NCBI RefSeq assembly: GCF_018986435.1
Contig: NZ_JAHMIN010000007.1
Span: 1 to 64,000 of the forward strand
From: Hahella sp. HN01
GTDB lineage: Bacteria > Pseudomonadota > Gammaproteobacteria > Pseudomonadales > Oleiphilaceae
DNA: 64,000 bases
Reading direction: 5' to 3'
The notes beneath the pieces are model-generated. The model did no database searches, was not told the DNA's origin, and saw nothing but the letters and a program-made list of their open reading frames with translations. This document shows positions 27,056 to 36,305 of this stretch, in pieces. Numbering within the stretch: the first letter of the stretch is position 1; every line of letters starts with the position of its first letter. The position numbers and the translations under genes are program-made.

Positions 27056-28465
27056 ATGGCTAAGCAACAACCGGCCGGGCGTATTTTGGTGGTGGATGAT
27101 CAGGCCACCAATATTGAGCTTCTGCATAACATCTTCAAAGAAGTGCACGAAGTGGAGTTCGCCATGACTGGCGAAGAGGCGCTGGAAATGGCGATCCGGG
27201 ACTTACCGGACATTATCTTGCTAGATATCCAGTTGCCCGGCATGGATGGCTTTGAAGTATGCCGCAGGCTTAAAAGCAACGCGAATACCCGGCATATTCC
27301 CGTCATTTTTCTGACTGCGAAAAATGACGTGGACGACATGGTCAACGGCTACAAACAAGGCGCCGTGGACTATGTCATCAAACCGTTTAATTGGTTCGAA
27401 CTCATCGCCAAGGTCAACACGCAGTTGGTGTTGCGGGAAATGAAGTCGGAACTGCGCAACGCCCAGGAGCGGGAAGAATTATTCCTGCGCCAGATTCAGC
27501 TGTCTTTGGAAGAAACTGAGCTGACTCTGGGAGGCGGCAGACCGCAGACCAAGCAGCGTGTTCTTATCGTGGACGACTCCGTCAGTAATATTGAGACTCT
27601 GGCGAGCATGCTGGGGGACGAGTATGAGCTGTTCTTTGCGGTCAATGGCGAGCAGGCCAAGCAGATCGCCCGTGAGGCGCATCCGCATCTGATCATGTTG
27701 GATGTGGTGCTGCCGGATACGGATGGCTATCAGGTCTGTAAACAGCTGAAGCGTGAACCGGAAACCCGCGATATCCCCATCGTGTTCGTCACCTCGCGGG
27801 ACTCTGCGGAAGACGAGACGCGCGGCCTGGAAGCCGGCGCCATCGATTACATTATCAAACCTTACAGCCACTCTATCGTCAAAGCGCGAACGCGTAATTT
27901 GCTGGAACTGGTGCGCAACCGGGACTTGTTAAAGAAGCTGACCTTGACCGACGCGCTTACTGGCGTGCCAAACCGGCGCAATTTCCAGGAAGTCTACCGT
28001 CGCGAATGGTTCCGCGCCTGCCGGGCGCGAGAGCCGTTATCATTGATCATGATCGATATTGATAACTTCAAGCGATTCAATGACTTCTATGGTCACCCCG
28101 CCGGCGACGCCTGCCTGCAGAAAGTGGCGAAGATGATTTACCAGGTGCGCAAGCGCAACACGGACTTTGTCGCCCGCCTGGGTGGGGAAGAGTTCGTGGT
28201 CATTCTGCCAGACACGGATGCGGAAGGCGGTCAGCGATTCGCTGACGCCATGTTGAACGCCGTGCACAAACTGGCGATCGCCCATGAACATAACGATGGC
28301 AAGAAGATCGTCACCATCAGCGCCGGGCTGGTGACATGCTATCCCGGCCCACACATCAGTCGCGAAAATCTGCTGTCCACCGCCGACGAATGCCTGTATC
28401 AGGCCAAGAAGGAAGGGCGTAACCGGGTATGCAGTCGCATGGAGCCGCCGGACGACCCGGCGTAA
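27056..28465 (+). CDS. Diguanylate cyclase with two receiver domains
   Basis: A 469-residue PleD-like cytoplasmic protein. REC1 (about 8-124) has acceptor D57 in LLDIQLPGMDG. REC2 (about 167-283) has D216 in MLDVVLPDTDG. The GGDEF domain (about 296-460) has active site GGEEF (376-380) and an intact inhibitory RxxD site (R367-D370). It makes c-di-GMP from GTP when phosphorylated and is product-inhibited. The next gene is convergent and no terminator was found. Confidence 0.95.
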   Translation: MAKQQPAGRILVVDDQATNIELLHNIFKEVHEVEFAMTGEEALEMAIRDLPDIILLDIQLPGMDGFEVCRRLKSNANTRHIPVIFLTAKNDVDDMVNGYKQGAVDYVIKPFNWFELIAKVNTQLVLREMKSELRNAQEREELFLRQIQLSLEETELTLGGGRPQTKQRVLIVDDSVSNIETLASMLGDEYELFFAVNGEQAKQIAREAHPHLIMLDVVLPDTDGYQVCKQLKREPETRDIPIVFVTSRDSAEDETRGLEAGAIDYIIKPYSHSIVKARTRNLLELVRNRDLLKKLTLTDALTGVPNRRNFQEVYRREWFRACRAREPLSLIMIDIDNFKRFNDFYGHPAGDACLQKVAKMIYQVRKRNTDFVARLGGEEFVVILPDTDAEGGQRFADAMLNAVHKLAIAHEHNDGKKIVTISAGLVTCYPGPHISRENLLSTADECLYQAKKEGRNRVCSRMEPPDDPA

Positions 28466-28518
28466 ACTCCACGTCTTAGATTACTTTCAGGCGCATTTTC
28501 TAACGAGAGGCCCCGCGG

Positions 28519-28866
28519 TCATTTGATGCGGATATTGCCTTGCTCTGACTGCTTGAAAATGGTGTAGGGCAGGGACAACGTATCGAGCACGCCTGATACG
28601 ACCAAATCCACTACTAACATGTGCGCTTCTCCATCCGTCGCCTGCCAGGTGTGAATGGGGGCGGGTGCGCCATGCAGGCGGCACAGGTCATAGGCGACGC
28701 CGCTGTAGACCCGGGGAATGGATTCACAATGAGTGCCTATTTCGTTGAGGTTGCGCGCGGCGACGTCATCGCCGCGCATGACAGTGTTTACTGTGCCACA
28801 GCCGGTAAAAGCCGTGACGGAGACAGCCGCGAGGCTGCCCAGAATGGCGGTTTTTAATATATTCAT
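28519..28866 (-). CDS. YceK/YidQ family lipoprotein
   Basis: A 115-residue protein with a signal peptide and lipobox (FTGC, Cys about 23), then GTVNTVMRGD, YSGVAYDLC and a C-terminal PYTIFKQ region, matching the YceK/YidQ (DUF1375) small lipoproteins of unknown role. The conserved VVSGVLDTLSLPYT segment marks the family. Monocistronic and convergent to the diguanylate cyclase. Confidence 0.82.
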   Translation of the reverse strand: MNILKTAILGSLAAVSVTAFTGCGTVNTVMRGDDVAARNLNEIGTHCESIPRVYSGVAYDLCRLHGAPAPIHTWQATDGEAHMLVVDLVVSGVLDTLSLPYTIFKQSEQGNIRIK

Positions 28867-29085
28867 TGTTGGCGGATTAACTGCTGTATTTGTTGTTTAG
28901 TTATTGTTTTTCTTTATCTATTTTTATGAGTCGGCGCGATGTCGACGAAGAAAAATTCTAGCCAAAAGATCAGCCTTTTGGCGTGAACTTCATCAACATT
29001 GTCAACCGGACTTGGTTATAGAAAAGTATTCTAATAAGCGAGTCTGGGATAGACTACCGTCTAATGACCCTATGAAAATCCGCCT

Positions 29086-30171
29086 ATGCAGACGAACCAG
29101 AATTTACCTCCTTCCACCGCAAAAGAAGCCGCCGAGCTGCCTCTCTCCCGCGCCTTGATATTTTGTCTCGCCAATGAGTTGCAATGGGATCAGACGACTC
29201 TGGATCGCGCGTTGGACCATGCCGGTTATCAGACCTCTCGCCCGGATTGGCTCGCCAGATGCCGCCTGTTTTTTATGTTGTGCGGCGCTGCGTTGATATT
29301 GGCCGGCGTCGCCGCATTCTTTGCCTTCAACTGGCAGGATCTGCACAAATTCGCCAAATTCGCTTTGATCCAGACGGGTGTCGTAGCAGGAGCCTGGGGC
29401 GCCTGGCGTAAAGGGCTGGATAGCATCGTCGGGCGTTGCTGCCTGTTCGCCGCTGCGTTTTTGACGGGCGTTCATTTGGCGGTGTATGGACAGATCTATC
29501 AGACTGGCGCAGATCCATACGGACTCTTTGTCGCCTGGGGCGTTCTCGTGGCGGCCTGGGTGGCGATTGGACGACAGCCAGGCTTATGGATGCTGGCGGC
29601 GGTGCTGGCCAATCTTGCCCTGATTCTTTATTGGACGCAGATGCTTTATCCCCACTCAAGCTGGAGCGAAGACTTTGGCGGACCATTGCTGATGCTTGGG
29701 CAAATGGTGTGGGATCAAGGGCTGGCGCTGGCGCTCTTGTTGCTGAATGGCCTGGTGCTGGTCGCATGGGAATATAGCGCCGAACGCGGCGTGTCCTGGA
29801 TGCGGGGACGCTGGTTTCCCAGGGTTATTGGTACGGGCGTATTGGCGTTAATGGCCTGCGCCAGCTTGTCCGTCATTTTTGATGGGTGGCAGCATGGCGG
29901 ACGCCTCGCTCCATTAACGCCTGTAGGTTTCATTGTGGTAGTGGGCGGTTGCCTTTGGTTTTATCAGCGTCGCAAGCCTGATTTGCTAATTCTGGCGGAA
30001 TGCGCCTTAGCTATCATTTTGGTGTTGAACTCTCTGATAGCAAGACTCTGGGCGGATTCATTCGAGTTCGCGTTGTTCATGGCGTTGCTGGTGATCGGGC
30101 AAACCGCCTTCGCCGCACTCTGGTTGCGTGAGCTGGCGCGTAAGATTCGGAAGGGAGCTTCCCATGAGTAA
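29086..30171 (+). CDS. DUF2157 domain membrane protein
   Basis: A 361-residue protein: about 60 cytoplasmic residues, then roughly nine or ten hydrophobic segments. The motif FFAFNWQDLHKFAKF after TM1 is characteristic of DUF2157. The function is unknown. It is first of three genes (DUF2157, DUF4401, GDYXXLXY) that recur together in Proteobacteria and overlap tightly here, which argues for a membrane complex. Confidence 0.85.
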   Translation: MQTNQNLPPSTAKEAAELPLSRALIFCLANELQWDQTTLDRALDHAGYQTSRPDWLARCRLFFMLCGAALILAGVAAFFAFNWQDLHKFAKFALIQTGVVAGAWGAWRKGLDSIVGRCCLFAAAFLTGVHLAVYGQIYQTGADPYGLFVAWGVLVAAWVAIGRQPGLWMLAAVLANLALILYWTQMLYPHSSWSEDFGGPLLMLGQMVWDQGLALALLLLNGLVLVAWEYSAERGVSWMRGRWFPRVIGTGVLALMACASLSVIFDGWQHGGRLAPLTPVGFIVVVGGCLWFYQRRKPDLLILAECALAIILVLNSLIARLWADSFEFALFMALLVIGQTAFAALWLRELARKIRKGASHE

Positions 30172-31261
30172 CGATAAATTAACCCTGGCGCAGCTCCTGG
30201 AGCGCATGCGGGCGGAGAATCCCGCGATTACTGCAGCATCGGAGTTACCTGCTCCGTTACAGCAACGGCTGTTGCAGTTTGAGGAGCAGCCCTGGTTCAT
30301 CAAGGCGCTGGTGGGGTTTGGCGCCTGGTTGGGCAGTTGGCTGTTTATCGCCTTCGCATTAGGCGTTAGCTTGATGGCTTCTGATGGGGGCTATGTCGCC
30401 CTGGGGTTGATTTTCATCGTTGGCGCTACTGTTCTGAGTCGTTTAGTGGATCACCTGTTCGTTAACCAAGTGGCGTTGGCGACCAGCATGGCTGGCCAGC
30501 TTATGCTGGGCTTTGGTCTGGAAGAGATGGATCTGGTTGACGATGTGGAAGGCATACTGGCGACGCTGATCATGCTTAATCTGGCGTTGATTCTGCTGTT
30601 CGCAGACCGTGCGCATCGCTTTTTGTCCGTACTTTTTATCTGCATCGCGACAGCCATACTGCTTTATATCCACAAGCAACAGGCGCTGATACCTGTAGCG
30701 CCGCCTCTGTTGGCGGCGGGATTCGCTTGGCTGACCCTGAATGACTCGCAAAGCGGGTTACGCCGATACGAAGCTCTGACGTCCCCTCTCGCGGCGGGCA
30801 TGATCGTCGCTGCGTTAGTATGGTCGTTATTGTCGACGGTTTATGTGCTGCCGGATCTGCTGGATGATTTTGTGTTTTACCCCAACCCCTGGATTTCCAC
30901 CTTGGGAATAGCGGCGGTTTTAATCTGGTCGATATGGCGGGTGTTGTTTCCTGTCTTTGGCGAAGACAAACGTGCGCCAGCAATCCTGATCGCGACGGTG
31001 CTGATTACTGCGGTAACCGCGCATAACGCACCAGGGTTGATGGTCGCGTCTCTGGCTCTGGTGGTGGGCGTCGCGCAATGTCGCACGTTTTATATCGGTC
31101 TGGGCGTCGTGTTTTTGTCCGTGTTTCTGACGGCCTACTTCTACGGAATCGAAATCAGCCTGTTGGCGAAGTCAATCAGTCTGGTTGCGACAGGCGCAGT
31201 CCTGATTGGCGTGCGCAAATTGCTGGATCGCATTGGCGTTGAAGAGGGGGCCAGATCATGA
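30164..31261 (+). CDS. DUF4401 domain membrane protein
   Basis: A 365-residue protein from ATG 30164, preceded by AAGGGAG; it overlaps the previous gene by 8 bp. An upstream in-frame start at 30128 is less likely. About ten hydrophobic segments follow a polar N-terminus, with the FEEQPWFIKALVGFGAWLGS entry motif typical of DUF4401. Unknown function, inferred partner of the DUF2157 protein. Confidence 0.82.
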   Translation: MSNDKLTLAQLLERMRAENPAITAASELPAPLQQRLLQFEEQPWFIKALVGFGAWLGSWLFIAFALGVSLMASDGGYVALGLIFIVGATVLSRLVDHLFVNQVALATSMAGQLMLGFGLEEMDLVDDVEGILATLIMLNLALILLFADRAHRFLSVLFICIATAILLYIHKQQALIPVAPPLLAAGFAWLTLNDSQSGLRRYEALTSPLAAGMIVAALVWSLLSTVYVLPDLLDDFVFYPNPWISTLGIAAVLIWSIWRVLFPVFGEDKRAPAILIATVLITAVTAHNAPGLMVASLALVVGVAQCRTFYIGLGVVFLSVFLTAYFYGIEISLLAKSISLVATGAVLIGVRKLLDRIGVEEGARS

Positions 31262-31785
31262 CCGAGATGATGCGCAGACGAATTCTCTGGGGCGGCCTGA
31301 CGCTGGTCCTACTGGTATGCAACGGGCTGATCATCGCCAAAGAAAGACTGCTGGCTAGCGGTGAAACCGTGCTGCTGGAACTTGCTCCTCGCGATCCCCG
31401 CTCGATTATGCAGGGAGACTATATGCGCCTGCGTTATTCGCTGATCCGGCAAATCGACAATGCGCTGGGGGATCAGGAAGACGTTGTGACGGCGGACGGC
31501 TATGTGATTGCTACGCTGGATGAGGATAACGTCGCCCGCTTTCAACGCCTGGCGCAATCGGCGGATGAGGCTGGCTCATCCGAGGTGGCGCTGCTGTACC
31601 GGATCAGAGGCGGGCGGATCAACATTGCTTCGGACGCGTTTTTCTTTCAGGAAGGGTTTGGCGAGTTTTATGAAGCCGCTCGCTATGGAGAAGTGAGAGT
31701 GAGCGCAGGCGGCGACGTATTGCTGGTTGGGCTGCGGGACCGCGACAAGCGCTCCATGCAGCCGGCTTTGTCGGAAGCGGAGTAG
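31258..31785 (+). CDS. GDYXXLXY domain protein
   Basis: A 175-residue protein with one N-terminal membrane segment (about 10-26) and the defining motif GDYMRLRY (about 52-59). A periplasmic beta-rich domain follows. It overlaps the DUF4401 gene by 4 bp (ATGA), consistent with translational coupling. Its stop is 1 bp from that of the convergent MFS gene. Confidence 0.85.
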   Translation: MTEMMRRRILWGGLTLVLLVCNGLIIAKERLLASGETVLLELAPRDPRSIMQGDYMRLRYSLIRQIDNALGDQEDVVTADGYVIATLDEDNVARFQRLAQSADEAGSSEVALLYRIRGGRINIASDAFFFQEGFGEFYEAARYGEVRVSAGGDVLLVGLRDRDKRSMQPALSEAE

Positions 31786-31786
31786 G

Positions 31787-33088
31787 TTACGCCGCTTGTT
31801 CTTCTTCGCTGTTTTCCTCGTCCGTGATCTCTTCATGATCCGAACGCGGGTCGAATTCCGCCATCACCGGCGTATTCGGCGTAGTCAGCGTGTAAGCCTG
31901 GTGTTCTTCCAGGGGCACAGGCGTTCTGACTCTCCGACGCCATAACAGGAACCCAACCAGGGCGAGGGAAACGGCGGCGAAGTAAGTGAAGATGCCCTTC
32001 GGTCCCATCATAGAAACAAAGGCCGGCTCCACCAGTGGTCCGGTCATCGCGCCGATGCTGTAAGCGATCAGTAGCCCCTGATTGGCGCTGATCACCTGCT
32101 CCGGCTGCAACTCATCGCAGGCGTGGCTGAGACTGATAGGATAAATAGAGAACGCGACGCCCCCCAACAGGAAGATCATCAGCGCCATCGTAGCGTTGCT
32201 GCCGCCGGCGCCATAGCTCATCAGGCTCATGATGCTGCTGAGAATAGCCAGCGCCGCCGCCAGCGCTGTCAGCGTCAGACGACGGTCATAGCGGTCTGAC
32301 GCGCGGCCCACCGGATATTGCAGCGCCATGCCGCCGACGATCACCACCGCCATCAGGTTAGCGACCCAATCCAAATCATAGCCGGACTGGGTGAAGAATA
32401 ACGGCAACAACCCGTACACCACACCCAACACCATTCCCGACATAAAGCTGCTCAATACGCCGGCTGGCGTAAGGCGAATCAGCTCCACCATGCTCAACGG
32501 ATGCGGCTCGCCCATTTCCGGCATAGGCACGCGAGTAAGAGAAAGCGGCACTACGGACAGTGAGGCGGCGATAGCGGCTAACGCGAAAGGAATCAACGTT
32601 AAAGGATCGATGTACTTAAGCAACAGCTGTCCACTCGCCAGCGAGGCGTAGAAGAGAATCATGTAGACCGCCATCACCTTGCCGCGGTTTTCGGAAGAGC
32701 TGGACACCAGCATCCATGATTCAATGACCACTAACAGGCCGCCAGTGGCGAAACCGCCCAGCAGACGCAGAAAGGCCCAGGTGTAAGGCTCCACCACCAG
32801 TCCATACATGATGGCGACGCTGGCCAGCATAGATGCGTACGCCGCGTAGGCGCGAATATGGCCGACCCGGATAATGAGTTTGGCGTTGACGAATGAACCG
32901 ATCACCAGACCCGCGAAATACGCGGTGGAAATCATACCGATGGCGAAGGTGGAAACATTCTCCGCGGACATGCGCAGGGTCAGTAACGTGGTTAACAGGC
33001 CATGGCCGACAACAAAGATCAGCATGCTGAAGAGAGGAGGTATGACGCCAAGGGCGCCTGAACGGGGGGCTGACATGGTCAGACTCAT
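31787..33088 (-). CDS. MFS transporter (YcaD-like)
   Basis: A 433-residue protein with twelve predicted membrane segments. ATG 33088 is preferred; a longer frame would start with TTG at 33118, and neither has a strong ribosome site. The conserved loop after TM8 reads PVGRASDRYDRR and the first loop has NAKLIIRVGHIR. The C-terminal tail of about 50 residues is acidic (EEITDEENSEEEQAA). The substrate is not predictable. Convergent with the GDYXXLXY gene. Confidence 0.85.
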   Translation of the reverse strand: MSLTMSAPRSGALGVIPPLFSMLIFVVGHGLLTTLLTLRMSAENVSTFAIGMISTAYFAGLVIGSFVNAKLIIRVGHIRAYAAYASMLASVAIMYGLVVEPYTWAFLRLLGGFATGGLLVVIESWMLVSSSSENRGKVMAVYMILFYASLASGQLLLKYIDPLTLIPFALAAIAASLSVVPLSLTRVPMPEMGEPHPLSMVELIRLTPAGVLSSFMSGMVLGVVYGLLPLFFTQSGYDLDWVANLMAVVIVGGMALQYPVGRASDRYDRRLTLTALAAALAILSSIMSLMSYGAGGSNATMALMIFLLGGVAFSIYPISLSHACDELQPEQVISANQGLLIAYSIGAMTGPLVEPAFVSMMGPKGIFTYFAAVSLALVGFLLWRRRVRTPVPLEEHQAYTLTTPNTPVMAEFDPRSDHEEITDEENSEEEQAA

Positions 33089-33373
33089 AGTGGAAACGAA
33101 CTCACTTTGGTAAAACAAGAGACATGCGCATTTTTCTGGGGACTATAGTGTATGCAGTTATTTATTCAAGTGAGTGAGGGTACGTGAAGATACCTGTAAC
33201 GGCGGTCTTCTTCGGCGAAGAGGTGTGGCGGGTTTGGTATATCCTATTGTTTTATATATAAATATCTATTTGATTACTTTTGTGTAGAAATTGTAATTGG
33301 CGAATTGTTGGCCGATTAGGTTAATCGATATACGCAGTGGCGCGAGGGATTGGAGAAGGGATAGCAGTGGTTG
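33089..33373. other. Intergenic region between the MFS gene and the chitinase terminator
   Basis: About 285 bp, AT-rich around 33235-33300, presumably carrying the MFS promoter on the minus strand. No gene or RNA is seen. Confidence 0.4.
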
Positions 33374-33397
33374 AAAAAAGGGCGCCTAAAGGCGCCC
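33374..33397 (-). terminator. Rho-independent terminator of the chitinase gene
   Basis: GGGCGCC (33380-33386) pairs with GGCGCCC (33391-33397) around a 4-nt loop, with six A at 33374-33379 that are T on the transcribed minus strand. It starts 10 bp after the chitinase stop. Confidence 0.92.
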
Positions 33398-33407
33398 AAG
33401 GCAGGGA

Positions 33408-35687
33408 CTATAAACCGTTGAGGAACGGCTTATGGTTCTTCAGATATTCGTTATTGTTGACGCGATCCCAGTTGATGGACCAGGTCATCAGGCCTTTGAA
33501 GCCCGGATAACCATCAGGATTCTGCAACTGGTAAGTTCCGCCGAAAGATTGCCCTTTCACCAGATAATTCACCGCTTGATGCACGACCGAGGGCGAGGTG
33601 TAGCCGCTGCCTGCGGCCGAAGCTGAGGCGGGCAGGCCAATCGCCACTTTTTCCGCTGGCAGAGGCGGGAAGCGGTTGTTGGCATTGCCGCCTACAGGGA
33701 AACCAGCCAACAGCATTTCCGCCATGGCGACGTGGAAGTCGGCGGTGCTGACGCTGTAGCACTTGCCGTCCAGCCCGAGCATGCAGCCGGAGTTATAGTG
33801 CTGCACATGAATGAAGCTGAGTTCATTGCGCAAGGCGTGAATGACCGGCAAGTAAGCGCCCGAGCCGCCGCCATAAGCGCTGAAGCCGCCCTGAACATAG
33901 TAGGTTTCCGGCGCCATGGTCAGCATCAGGTTGCTGCCGAAATTGCCGATGATGCGCTTGCTGGCGGAGATCAGATGCGTCAGTACCGGAGATTTCGGAT
34001 TTTTGAAGTCGGTGTCGCCAGCATCCAGAGACAAGGAACTGCCCTCCAGATCGATATCGAATCCGTCGAAGCCGTATTCGCGAATCAGCGCCGTCATGCT
34101 GTCGACGAATTCCTGCTCAGCGTTGGCGTCCGTCAGCTTCACTACGGCTTCCGCGCCGCCGATGGAGATAATGACTTTCTGACCGCGGGCCTGTACGGCG
34201 GCGATATCCGCTTTCATCTGCGCCGGTGAAATCTGGAACGGAGAGAATTCCATGTCGGAATGGCTGCCCAGCTTGGGCGTGGCGAAGGCGACATCAATCA
34301 CATCCCAGTCCGCTGAGACATCCGGCAGTCTGACGAAGCCGGAGCCATTGTCGAAGTTGTGCCAGTAACCGACGATAACGCGATCAGACGTCTTGCCGCC
34401 AAGCACAGTCACCAGGATGGGAGCGGAAGTGGCGTCGTAGCCATCCTTGTCAGTGGCTGTGACGGTCAGCTGGTATTGGCCTTCCGCCGTAGGCGTCCAG
34501 TTACTTTGATAGGGCGCGCTGGCGTCTGAGGAAATAGAGGTTCCGTTAACAAAGAACTCCACCTTGGCGATATCTCCGTTGATGGAGCTGGCGCTGGCGC
34601 TAATGCTGACGCTGGCGCCAAGCGTGACTCGCGCATTGTTTTGCGGTGAAGTGATGGCGGTGGCGACGGCTTCGTCGCTGACGGTAATGGTGATGCTGTC
34701 GGAGGTAGTGGACTTGCCCCCATCGTCTTTAGCCACGGCGGTCAACGTATGTTGTCCGACAGGCGCGTTCAGCCACTCATAGGCGTAAGGCGTGTTTACC
34801 GTGCTGCCCAGCAGGTTTGAACCGTCGTAGAAAGAGACTTCCGTGACCACGCCGTCGCTATCGGAGGCGCTCGCCTGCAGATTTATGGCCGTTCCGGAGA
34901 GGATAATTGCGCCGTCTGCAGGATTGCTCAGGGAGACCGTCGGAGCGGCGTTGCCGTCGCTGCATACGCCAAGATCGCCCCAGGCTTGTTCCCAGTAGAG
35001 CCCTTTACCTGGTTCGTACGCCCAGGCGGCGCTGGAGGAGCACCATCCGCCGACCTTACACTCGTAAACCCGACCCAGATTTTGCACTTGGTCGCCATTG
35101 GCATATGTCGTTCCCGCGGCGTATTGCGGGGCGTCACAGTCCGAAGAGGGCGGTTGTGTGTCGTCATCAGAGACATTAATGGAAACGGTTGCGGATTCGC
35201 CCTGTGCGGAACGGTCATCGGTAGCGACGACTTTCAGGGTATGCGCGCCAGCGGTGGCGGTCCAGGTGGCCGCATATGGCGCGGTGGCGTCCTGGGCGAT
35301 TTGTGCGCCGTCTACGAAGAAGGCGACGTTGGATACTGAGCCGTCTGCATCGGTGGCTTCTGCGTTAATCGCCACCGTCGCTCCAACTTTGAATGTTTGC
35401 CCTGCGCCGGGTGAAGTCAGTTTGGCGGTGGGGCGTTGATTGCCGCCGGCGCCATCACAGGCTCCTTCCGCTTTCCATTCCTGCCATTGTCCGGAATGGG
35501 CTTCCGGGTCTGCGCCCTGGTTCCACCAGTTAGCGGTGTAGGCGTTTTGCTTGTGTTGGATTGTTTTGCCGCCGACATAGACGGCGGCGGCGTCCCAGCT
35601 GCTCAGTCCTGCGCAGTCATAGGCCATTGCCGGCCCGGCTGCGATAAGCGCGGCGATAGCCGTCGCTTTAAGTCCCTGCTTAATCAT
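33408..35687 (-). CDS. Secreted multidomain GH18 chitinase
   Basis: A 759-residue protein. Signal peptide 1-22 (AMA|YD). A CBM5/12-type chitin-binding module covers about 23-77 (YDCAGLSSWDAAAVYVGG...QWQEW). An Ig-like module (about 86-173) is followed by a second chitin-binding-like module (about 184-242), then two more Ig-like modules (about 249-336 and 341-429), each with a VxFFVDG/VSFYDG-type strand. The GH18 catalytic domain (about 436-755) carries DGFDIDLE at 541-548, with acid E548. It hydrolyses chitin outside the cell. Repeated modules may give internal sequence repeats. Monocistronic with its own terminator and a leader hairpin. Confidence 0.95.
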   Translation of the reverse strand: MIKQGLKATAIAALIAAGPAMAYDCAGLSSWDAAAVYVGGKTIQHKQNAYTANWWNQGADPEAHSGQWQEWKAEGACDGAGGNQRPTAKLTSPGAGQTFKVGATVAINAEATDADGSVSNVAFFVDGAQIAQDATAPYAATWTATAGAHTLKVVATDDRSAQGESATVSINVSDDDTQPPSSDCDAPQYAAGTTYANGDQVQNLGRVYECKVGGWCSSSAAWAYEPGKGLYWEQAWGDLGVCSDGNAAPTVSLSNPADGAIILSGTAINLQASASDSDGVVTEVSFYDGSNLLGSTVNTPYAYEWLNAPVGQHTLTAVAKDDGGKSTTSDSITITVSDEAVATAITSPQNNARVTLGASVSISASASSINGDIAKVEFFVNGTSISSDASAPYQSNWTPTAEGQYQLTVTATDKDGYDATSAPILVTVLGGKTSDRVIVGYWHNFDNGSGFVRLPDVSADWDVIDVAFATPKLGSHSDMEFSPFQISPAQMKADIAAVQARGQKVIISIGGAEAVVKLTDANAEQEFVDSMTALIREYGFDGFDIDLEGSSLSLDAGDTDFKNPKSPVLTHLISASKRIIGNFGSNLMLTMAPETYYVQGGFSAYGGGSGAYLPVIHALRNELSFIHVQHYNSGCMLGLDGKCYSVSTADFHVAMAEMLLAGFPVGGNANNRFPPLPAEKVAIGLPASASAAGSGYTSPSVVHQAVNYLVKGQSFGGTYQLQNPDGYPGFKGLMTWSINWDRVNNNEYLKNHKPFLNGL

Positions 35688-35716
35688 TGGCGATACCTTA
35701 TGTAATTGTCAGGTTT

Positions 35717-35747
35717 AAAAGGCCGACGCGCTCACTGCGCGCGTCGG
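35717..35747 (-). promoter_or_regulatory. Leader hairpin (possible attenuator) before the chitinase gene
   Basis: CCGACGCGC (35723-35731) pairs with GCGCGTCGG (35739-35747), a 9-bp GC-rich stem. On the minus strand it is followed by CC and TTTT, which resembles a terminator, yet it lies 35 bp upstream of the chitinase start. It could be an attenuator or the terminator of a separate leader RNA. Confidence 0.4.
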
Positions 35748-36305
35748 AATCTCCCGAGGAAGCTTTACGCCGGAGGGGCTGGAGCCGAGTTCACAACTTC
35801 GACATAGCCAATGCTGTATTAGCGCGCCAGCAGCCATGACGGACGGAAGACGGCGCCTGTCATGTCGCCCCCGGTAATTCGTCGCAACGAGAGTGTTTGC
35901 TGGTGCTTAATTAAGTAACGCCTTTGTCCGTGGTCATTCAGACGGGACAAGACGTTGAAGTGGAATCGTTTTCATTATGTGTGCGAAATACTCTAGCTTT
36001 CCTTCGAAATATTGCAAACCCCCATTTGGACTACATCCGGTGATTTGGGAGATAACTGAAACGCCTGATAACGATGCTTTGGCGGGGCTTATTCTCAAGA
36101 GGCCATTGCTTTCTCTGGAAAGCGTTTTCAACGCTAACCGTCGGGTCTGGGTGTCGAGAAGAGACTTGAAATGGAACTAATGCATCGGGGCGTCCAGGGA
36201 ACTGATTGTCTTAAGCGGACTCTAAACCGTCAGACTTTGGTTTTATTCAATGACCAGAGGCTGTCGTCTTGATGTCTACAGCCCCTGAAGCGCGAGGAGT
36301 GAAAA
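35748..36305. other. Intergenic region, chitinase leader/promoter and DUF1223 promoter
   Basis: About 560 bp with no convincing gene. The chitinase-proximal 200 bp is GC-rich and could fold, but I found no match to the conserved bases of the c-di-GMP riboswitches. A 67-codon frame at 35977-36180 lacks a ribosome site and recognisable features. Confidence 0.4.

Noticed and set aside
35690-36000. c-di-GMP riboswitch before the chitinase
   Set aside because: Such switches occur before chitinases, but the conserved GCAAACC and ACGCAAAGCC blocks are absent; only the hairpin is reported.
35977-36180. 67-codon plus-strand frame upstream of the DUF1223 gene
   Set aside because: No ribosome site, no recognisable motif, sits in a likely promoter region.
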